Assembly (NCBI RefSeq): GCF_000745315.1
Contig: NZ_JQNQ01000001.1
Span: 3,100,001 to 3,164,000, forward strand
Reading direction: 5' to 3'
DNA from: Salegentibacter sp. Hel_I_6
Lineage (GTDB): Bacteria; Bacteroidota; Bacteroidia; Flavobacteriales; Flavobacteriaceae
Length of the DNA stretch: 64,000 nt
The notes under the pieces were generated by a model. It saw only the letters and a list, made by a program, of their open reading frames with translations, did not search any database and was not told the DNA's origin. Below are positions 58,840-64,000 of this stretch, piece after piece. A program made the translations under genes and the position numbers. How positions within the stretch are numbered: position 1 is the stretch's first letter; each line of letters opens with the position of its first letter.

Positions 58840-59903
58840 ACAGAATTTTCTTCTTTAAAATTTTGATATAAATTTACCAGTGTTGAAGCAGTTTTTACTT
58901 CATTAAAATTATCGCTTACAAGCTTTCCAATATTTTCTCCTATTTTTTCTCTTAAATCCAGATCTTCTTTAAGCTTTAGAATTGCTTCTGAAATTGATTC
59001 TGCATCTCCAGAACAAAGATAAATGTCTTCCCGGTGTGTGAAAATTTCCCTTATGGCATCAGAGTCTAAAGTAAGCACAGGTTTTGAACAGCTAGCATAA
59101 TTAAAGATCTTGTTTGGAATGACTACTTTAGATTTAAAAGTATCACCAAATATACCCAAACATAGATCAAAGGAGTTAATATGAGCGTCTAATGCTGTAT
59201 AAGGTAGCTTTCCTTCAAATTTCACATTTGTTAATTTATGGTCGTTTGCGAAATCTACCGCTTTTTTAAACTCAAAACCTTCACCAATGAGGGTGAATTC
59301 AATATTAGTTTTTTGCTTTAAAAGTTTAGCCGCTTCAAGAATCTTCAAAACTCCCTGTAATGGGATGAAATGCCCCAGAAATCCAACCCGAAAAGTATCA
59401 CTTTTTACAGAATGGGATGCAGAGTTAGAAAAATCTAAAGTATTTGCTCCAACATAAAGAATTCCGGTTTTGTTTTTTTTTAGCCTATATTTTTCTAAAA
59501 AATAATCCCTGTGACTTCGGGTATCGAAAATTATAAAATCGGCTTTGCTGATGGATCTTTGATCTCTATATTTAGAACGCAAAGCTTCATAACTAATCTT
59601 ACCATATAGATTATAGTCTTTTACATTAGTCATGTATTTGGAAATAAGCGGATCAAAAACTACATCGCAGGCAGAGTTCTTTTTTACAAAACTTACCGCT
59701 TTATGGCCAAAACTTGGAACATAAGTAAAATAAGCTTTCTCGCTTAATCTTTTAATTTCATCAGCGTTTGCAGGGGTAAATTCAGAAAAATTGAATACTT
59801 CAACATCAAACCCTAATTTTTTAAGTCCGTTAAGGAGAATAAGCGTCCTGTTATACTGAGGATCGATATCTACTCCTGTAACTAGAATTGTTTGCCCGGT
59901 CAT
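58836..59903 (-). CDS. Glycosyltransferase (GT-B fold)
   Basis: A 355-residue GT4-like protein: TILVTGVDIDPQYNRTLILL at the N-terminus, ILYVGANTLDFSN, RVGFLGHFIPLQGVLKILEA (about 172-191), FTLIGEGFEFKKAVDF, VKFEGKLPYTALDAHINSFD, CLGIFGDTFKSKVVIPNKIF and NYASCSKPVLTLDSDAIRE. Start overlaps the upstream gene's stop by 4 bp (ATGA). Acceptor unknown; part of the surface-glycan operon at 58.8-62.1 kb. Confidence 0.88.
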   Translation of the reverse strand: MTGQTILVTGVDIDPQYNRTLILLNGLKKLGFDVEVFNFSEFTPANADEIKRLSEKAYFTYVPSFGHKAVSFVKKNSACDVVFDPLISKYMTNVKDYNLYGKISYEALRSKYRDQRSISKADFIIFDTRSHRDYFLEKYRLKKNKTGILYVGANTLDFSNSASHSVKSDTFRVGFLGHFIPLQGVLKILEAAKLLKQKTNIEFTLIGEGFEFKKAVDFANDHKLTNVKFEGKLPYTALDAHINSFDLCLGIFGDTFKSKVVIPNKIFNYASCSKPVLTLDSDAIREIFTHREDIYLCSGDAESISEAILKLKEDLDLREKIGENIGKLVSDNFNEVKTASTLVNLYQNFKEENSV

Positions 59904-60976
59904 TCTACACTTTTATATACTTCCAGAGTTTTTAAGCTACCCTTTTCAATATTGAAATTTTGGACAAATTTATAGGCTTTATTTACTATTTCTTGTTTCT
60001 TTTCGGGATTTTTTAATATCAAAAGCACTTTTTCTTTCAAGTCCTTACTATTGCCGCAATCACATAAATATCCTGTTTCTCCGTTGATAATGAGTTCTTC
60101 AGCTCCACCACTTCTGGTGGCTACTACAGGTTTTTTAGCTACAAAAAAGTCTAGAATTGTGGTGCCAAGCCCCTCTGAGGTTGAGGTGAAGAGTAATAAG
60201 TCTACCTCGTTAATTGCAGCCTGTATATCTTTTATAAAACCTGTAAAGCTAAGGTTTTTGGTGATGCCTAATTTCTCGCTATAGGCCTTTAGTTCATTTT
60301 TTAACTCCCCCTCGCCAATGATTACAAAATGAACATTAAGTTCTTTTGTTTCCAAAATCTCTTTAGCCGTGTCCAGAAAGGTATAGTGATCTTTTTCTTT
60401 AGTAAGCGCGGCAATATAGCCCACGATAAACTCTGATTTAATTCTAAAAGGTTCTCTTAAGACTGATGTAGTAAGTGTTTTACTATTTATTTCTATCAAA
60501 CTTGGCACAACCACTATTTTATTGAATGCTATGCTCTTTTTTACACTTTCTTCTACAGCCCGGGAGATACAAATTATTTTTTCAAGATGTTTTTCAGAAT
60601 ATTTTACGGCGGTAGTAATTTTCTTTTTAATAGGAAAAATTACACGCCGGTGTACAATAAGTTTTTGGTTGCTATTCCATATAGTTTTAGCTAGAATTCC
60701 TAAGGTATGTGCCTTAGATTCGTGGCAGTGAATAATATTATAACCTTTTTTGCTTAATCTGGTTATGGTCCTGGCCTGTGCTAGCAGAAAAAAAGGAGAT
60801 CGTGGAATTGCAAGAAAATTCCAGTCCTGTTCTTGCGCATAATTTGCTAATGCACTGTTTTTTGAACAAATTAAAAGTTGGTCAATCCCCTGATTCTGTA
60901 AGCCTTTAAATAATAAGGCTACCTGCCTTTCACCGCCTCTCCAGGTCTTTGCCAGGTTTATATGAATTATCTTCAT
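59900..60976 (-). CDS. Glycosyltransferase family 4
   Basis: A 358-residue GT-B enzyme resembling the one at 56126-57241: LAKTWRGGERQVALLFKGL (residues 8-26), IIHCHESKAHTLGILAK, EFIVGYIAALTKEKDHYTFL, HFVIIGEGELKNEL, FTGFIKDIQAAINEVDLLLF, STSEGLGTTILDFFVAKKPV and VATRSGGAEELI with the E-x7-type motif. Overlaps both neighbours by 4 bp, so the three minus-strand transferases are tightly coupled. Confidence 0.92.
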   Translation of the reverse strand: MKIIHINLAKTWRGGERQVALLFKGLQNQGIDQLLICSKNSALANYAQEQDWNFLAIPRSPFFLLAQARTITRLSKKGYNIIHCHESKAHTLGILAKTIWNSNQKLIVHRRVIFPIKKKITTAVKYSEKHLEKIICISRAVEESVKKSIAFNKIVVVPSLIEINSKTLTTSVLREPFRIKSEFIVGYIAALTKEKDHYTFLDTAKEILETKELNVHFVIIGEGELKNELKAYSEKLGITKNLSFTGFIKDIQAAINEVDLLLFTSTSEGLGTTILDFFVAKKPVVATRSGGAEELIINGETGYLCDCGNSKDLKEKVLLILKNPEKKQEIVNKAYKFVQNFNIEKGSLKTLEVYKSVE

Positions 60977-62088
60977 TTTACCAACTTTCCATAAAGAGCA
61001 ATCATATTTGAAGCAATATTTTCGTCTGAAAACTTCTGAACGTAGGCGAAGGATTTTTCTGCAATTTTTTTCCGTTGATCTTCATCTTTAAGCAAGCTGC
61101 TTATGTTATCTGAAATTTCTGAAATATTATTTGGGTCAACATACACGCTATCTGGTCCTCCGGCCTCTGGAAAACAGCCGTAATTAGTAGTTATTACCGG
61201 TGTTTTGGAATAAAGTGCTTCTATTATTGGAATTCCGAAACCTTCAAAAAGTGAAGGATATATAAAAATTTTAGCTCCCTGGTAAAGGGCCGCGAGTTCG
61301 TAAGTTGAAAGTCCGTTTAGAAAAGTTACTTTCTTTTCCATTCCTTCTTTCTCAATATATTCTTTTATTTTTTCAGCATAAGAAGTTAGAGAACCAACTA
61401 TAATAAGATGAGTATCTATATCTTTTATGGCTTTTACAGCGGCAAAAATGTTCTTTCTGCTTTCTATGGTTCCTACATTTAATAGATAATCTTGCGGAAG
61501 CTTATATTTCTCAATTACTTTATCAATCGCTTCGGCAGGATATAAGGTTTTGTATTCTTTCTGACAGCCCTGATAAATAACTTCAATTTTTTCAGGCGCT
61601 ATTTTAAGGAAGTCTACGATATCGTCTTTGGTTTGTTGACTCACTGCTATAACCGCATCAGCTGTTTTAGCTGCATGGGTAAATTTTCTTTTATAGATTT
61701 TCTTATCAAAAAAGGAATAAAATTCAGGATAGCGTAAAAAAATTAAATCGTGTATGGTCACTACACTTTTGATATTAGTTTTATTAAGGCCCAAAGGAAT
61801 TTCACCTGAAAGTCCATGAAAGATTTCAATATTATCTTTTTTAAGGTCTTTAACTATATTTCGTCTTCTCCAAAGATTATTAAGAAATCTATCCTTTGGT
61901 GTTATAGGCAATTTTTCTTCTACCGGTGAGGTTGGTTTATAAAGCTGTTTTTTTCCTGGTTTGGGATTGTATAGGTAATATTTATTTTTTGGATAAAAAG
62001 AGCTTAAAATACTAACTAAATCCCGGCTATAATTCCCCAGGCCGGTTGTATTGTGAAAAACTCTTTTTGCTTCGTAACCTATATTCAT
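60973..62088 (-). CDS. Glycosyltransferase family 4 (mannosyltransferase-like)
   Basis: A 371-residue GT4 enzyme: KRVFHNTTGLGNYSRDLVSI (about 8-27), IFHGLSGEIPLGL, SVVTIHDLIFLRYPEFYSFF, DAVIAVSQQTKDDIVDFL, LLNVGTIESRKNIFAAVKAI, HLIIVGSLTSYAEKIKEYIE, IYPSLFEGFGIPIIEALYSK (E-x7-E) and TPVITTNYGCFPEAGG. First gene of the three-gene minus-strand unit. The TGLGNY-SR N-terminus is typical of mannosyltransferases of O-antigen clusters, but the sugar is not proven. Confidence 0.92.
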   Translation of the reverse strand: MNIGYEAKRVFHNTTGLGNYSRDLVSILSSFYPKNKYYLYNPKPGKKQLYKPTSPVEEKLPITPKDRFLNNLWRRRNIVKDLKKDNIEIFHGLSGEIPLGLNKTNIKSVVTIHDLIFLRYPEFYSFFDKKIYKRKFTHAAKTADAVIAVSQQTKDDIVDFLKIAPEKIEVIYQGCQKEYKTLYPAEAIDKVIEKYKLPQDYLLNVGTIESRKNIFAAVKAIKDIDTHLIIVGSLTSYAEKIKEYIEKEGMEKKVTFLNGLSTYELAALYQGAKIFIYPSLFEGFGIPIIEALYSKTPVITTNYGCFPEAGGPDSVYVDPNNISEISDNISSLLKDEDQRKKIAEKSFAYVQKFSDENIASNMIALYGKLVK

Positions 62089-62422
62089 AATTTGAAGTAG
62101 CTTTATTTAAAATCTTTACCTTCAACTAGAAGTTGAAGCTTGCAATTTGCAAAATTTAATATAAACCCTTTTATGAAACCTTCATAGATATCGGGAAAAT
62201 TTGAGAATGGTTTTTGATATTAATTTTACATAAAATACTTTTACCTCGGTAATTGAGATTTAATGCTGCGAGGCTTGTCTCTATATGTAAATTATATCTT
62301 CTTAAGTTAAAATCCTCTAGCTCATTTGAAAATTTTAATTTTCGCGAATTCAACTAACCACATTATATCTTTATTGTAAAATTAATAGTTAAAATTAAGT
62401 ATTTTTGAGTCAAATGCAACTA
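62089..62422. other. Divergent intergenic region with hairpin and promoter
   Basis: No supported gene. A hairpin with eight-base arms CTTCAACT (62120-62127) and AGTTGAAG (62131-62138) lies 32 bp upstream of the minus-strand gene. TATTTTTG (62400-62407) with TTG at 62374-62376 is a promoter candidate for the plus-strand GT2 gene. A 60-codon minus frame (62171-62353) shows no protein-like features. Confidence 0.5.
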
Positions 62423-63241
62423 ATGAATTCCATTAATACATCGGTGATTCTAAGTACTTATAATTCAGAGTCAAGACTCAGGAAGGTGCTTTGGAGTTAT
62501 TCAGTACAAACTTATAAAAATTTTGAAATTGTTATAGCCGATGATGGTTCAGGGCAGAGTACTGAGAATTTGGTGAACGAGTTTAAGAAAGAATTTAAAA
62601 TGCCTTTAACTCATGTATGGCAGGAAGACCACGGATTTCAGAAATCCAAAATTTTGAATAAGGCGATTGTATCTACAAATAGTGAATATATAATTTTTAG
62701 CGATGGCGATTGCATCGCCAGATCAGATTTTGTTGAGCAACATATAAAAAACCGAAGAAGAAATCATTTTTTAAGCGGGGGGTATAATAAACTTAATGCA
62801 AAACTATCGAGTTTAATAGAGAAGGAAGAAATTATAAATCAAAAATGTTTTGATATCAAGTGGCTTAAAAAACAAGGTTTACCAAGTTCTTTTAAAAATA
62901 ATAAGATTACTTCAAAAGGTTGGAAAGCTAGATTCTTGAATAGGATTACCCCTACAATCCCTACCTGGAACGGCCATAATTCCTCAGGCTGGAAAGATGA
63001 TATTTTAAAGGTGAATGGCTTTGATGAAAGAATGCAATACGGCGGACAGGATCGGGAAATGGGGGAGCGGTTAATTAATCTGGGAGTTAAAGCAATTCAA
63101 ATTAGATATACTGCAATTTGTCTACATCTGGATCATACCCGAACCTACAAAAATGAAGATTCTCTAAAAAAAAATAGAGAAATAAGGAATAAAACAAAGT
63201 CGGAAAATAAAATAAAAACTTCTTACGGCATCAAACTTTAG
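62423..63241 (+). CDS. Glycosyltransferase family 2
   Basis: A 272-residue GT-A enzyme from MNSINTSVILSTYNSESR: IVIADDGSGQSTENLV (first Asp), SEYIIFSDGDCIARSDFV (D-x-D, about 91-108), then GHNSSGWKDDILKVNGFDER and YGGQDREMGERLINLG, the C-terminal half of the GT2/GalT-like (Glyco_transf_7C) type. Inverting sugar transferase of the surface-glycan locus. Start chosen by promoter position; TTG 62405 lies inside the promoter and ATG 62414 is also possible. Convergent with the GT9 gene, sharing 4 bp. Confidence 0.92.
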   Translation: MNSINTSVILSTYNSESRLRKVLWSYSVQTYKNFEIVIADDGSGQSTENLVNEFKKEFKMPLTHVWQEDHGFQKSKILNKAIVSTNSEYIIFSDGDCIARSDFVEQHIKNRRRNHFLSGGYNKLNAKLSSLIEKEEIINQKCFDIKWLKKQGLPSSFKNNKITSKGWKARFLNRITPTIPTWNGHNSSGWKDDILKVNGFDERMQYGGQDREMGERLINLGVKAIQIRYTAICLHLDHTRTYKNEDSLKKNREIRNKTKSENKIKTSYGIKL

Positions 63242-64000
63242 AGGACATTTTCCTGTATAAAATTATCTATTTCAGGGATAATATATTTAGGTTCCAATTT
63301 TTGATATAATGATTTTCTTTCAGAAAAAATTTCCCTTCTGCTTTTGTCTTTATAAATTTCTGGATATAGATCCTTTACATGAATTGATCTATTTTGTTTT
63401 TCGTTCTCAAAGGTGCCCCAAAATTCCTTCGGTACAAATGGTGAAAATATAGAGAAACTAGGTTTTTTTAGAGCTTTTGCTATATGAATTGCGCCTCCTT
63501 CATTACCGATTATGGCATCACATTGACTCATGATTTTTATAAAATCTCTAAGATTTTTAGCAACAATATCAAAATTAATATTTTTAGAGGCATTTAATTC
63601 CTTTCTTAATTGTGAAATGTACTTCTCCTGAGAAGGAGAATAATTTAAAAGGAAATTCATTTCATAATTCTCTGATAGATAATTTAATATGTGAGCCATA
63701 TAATTTAATGGAAGCGACTTTTCCATCGAACTTCCAGGAACCGCTAACATTATTGTTTTTCTTTCAGTATTCAAACTGCTTAGGGTCTTTTTTGCGGTGT
63801 CAATTTCTTCTTTTGAAAGATAAATTTTAGGATATGGGTCTATTGAAGCTTCTTTGACTATTGTTTTAATAAAACTAATTCTATCATCCACAGCTTTTCC
63901 ATAGGGAGAAACTCTTCTTTCAAGAAGTTTTATTTTTGTTGTATAGGCAAATGGAATTGTAGTTTTATCGTAACCAATTCTAATTTTTGCATTACTAAAC
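63238..64000 (-). CDS. Glycosyltransferase family 9 (heptosyltransferase-like), partial
   Basis: The gene continues past the right edge: the frame is open to 64000 and reads SNAKIRIGYDKTTIPFAYTT near the edge, before the in-frame GTG at 63891. Family signs: MLAVPGSSMEKSLPLNYMAHIL, the NLRDFIKIMSQCDAIIGNEG loop and GNEGGAIHIAKALKKPSFSI-type motif (GNxGG-HIA), as in ADP-heptose:LPS heptosyltransferases. Supports LPS core synthesis as the theme of this end of the window. Confidence 0.9.
   Translation of the reverse strand, partial: FSNAKIRIGYDKTTIPFAYTTKIKLLERRVSPYGKAVDDRISFIKTIVKEASIDPYPKIYLSKEEIDTAKKTLSSLNTERKTIMLAVPGSSMEKSLPLNYMAHILNYLSENYEMNFLLNYSPSQEKYISQLRKELNASKNINFDIVAKNLRDFIKIMSQCDAIIGNEGGAIHIAKALKKPSFSIFSPFVPKEFWGTFENEKQNRSIHVKDLYPEIYKDKSRREIFSERKSLYQKLEPKYIIPEIDNFIQENVL

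Noticed and set aside
62171..62353. 60-codon minus-strand frame upstream of the GT4 gene
   Set aside because: Low complexity, no promoter or family features; lies in a divergent regulatory gap.
1..64000. tRNA or rRNA genes
   Set aside because: Intergenic gaps were read for T-loop-like GGTTCGAATCC motifs and cloverleaf arms; none found. An exhaustive covariance scan was not possible.

Overview
The window is AT-rich chromosomal DNA from a member of the Bacteroidota, most likely a marine-type Flavobacteriaceae (the Gramella/Salegentibacter/Zunongwangia neighbourhood is a guess from gene content). Support: start sites are preceded by Bacteroidota-type TAnnTTTG promoter elements rather than strong Shine-Dalgarno sites; there is a THX ribosomal protein, a Bacteroidota-type TIGR03643 protein, a 37-kDa nucleoid-associated protein, secreted proteins of the VGIGTT type, and a trp leader of the kind described for this phylum. 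No rRNA, tRNA, CRISPR array or intact insertion sequence was found. Both edges cut a gene.

Layout. 0-6.5 kb: a minus-strand run of membrane and envelope genes (a truncated envelope protein, two paralogous two-TM proteins, a TlpA-like protein with an altered active site, a CPBP protease, an RDD protein) interleaved with four very small membrane proteins. 6.5-19.8 kb: housekeeping genes (lysA, an MFS exporter, sucC with a hairpin-rich leader, hutG-hutI, coaD, ddl, a PASTA protein, rluD). 19.8-25 kb: accessory-looking stretch with an antitoxin plus a frameshifted ParE/RelE toxin, an SDR, a TIGR03643 gene, a cassette-like small gene behind a long hairpin, and a nuclease-ATPase fusion. 25-32.7 kb: CIA30-like protein, yaaA, a large pyruvate carboxylase, a UDG-fold protein and THX, separated by mosaics of short repeats. 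32.8-41.1 kb: a complete trp operon (trpE-G-D-C-F-B-A, minus strand) controlled by a leader peptide with three consecutive Trp codons and an attenuator. 41.2-57 kb: a MarR-nitroreductase-YceI operon, rhodanese, uvrB, an ABC exporter, a kinase-like protein, nucleoid protein, heme A synthase, CCA-adding enzyme, GxxExxY protein and YrdC/Sua5. 56-64 kb: a cell-surface glycan locus with six glycosyltransferases, a DUF616 protein and a Kdo-kinase-like protein.

Most unusual content: short repeats. One superfamily has constant ends, GTCA before and TCT(A) after a short hairpin whose stem sequence varies but keeps pairing; copies sit in every spacer of the trp operon. A second family is a 17-mer, GCCACGAATACACTAAT and variants, seen singly, as an almost spacer-less inverted pair (50642-50678), and as an inverted pair that exactly frames the GxxExxY gene (55153-55561). 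A small GIY-YIG nuclease gene is likewise bracketed by hairpins of the first superfamily and sits inside the trp operon, between attenuator and trpE. Two small nuclease-fold genes framed by repeats that also occur without them is the best candidate here for an undescribed mobile system.
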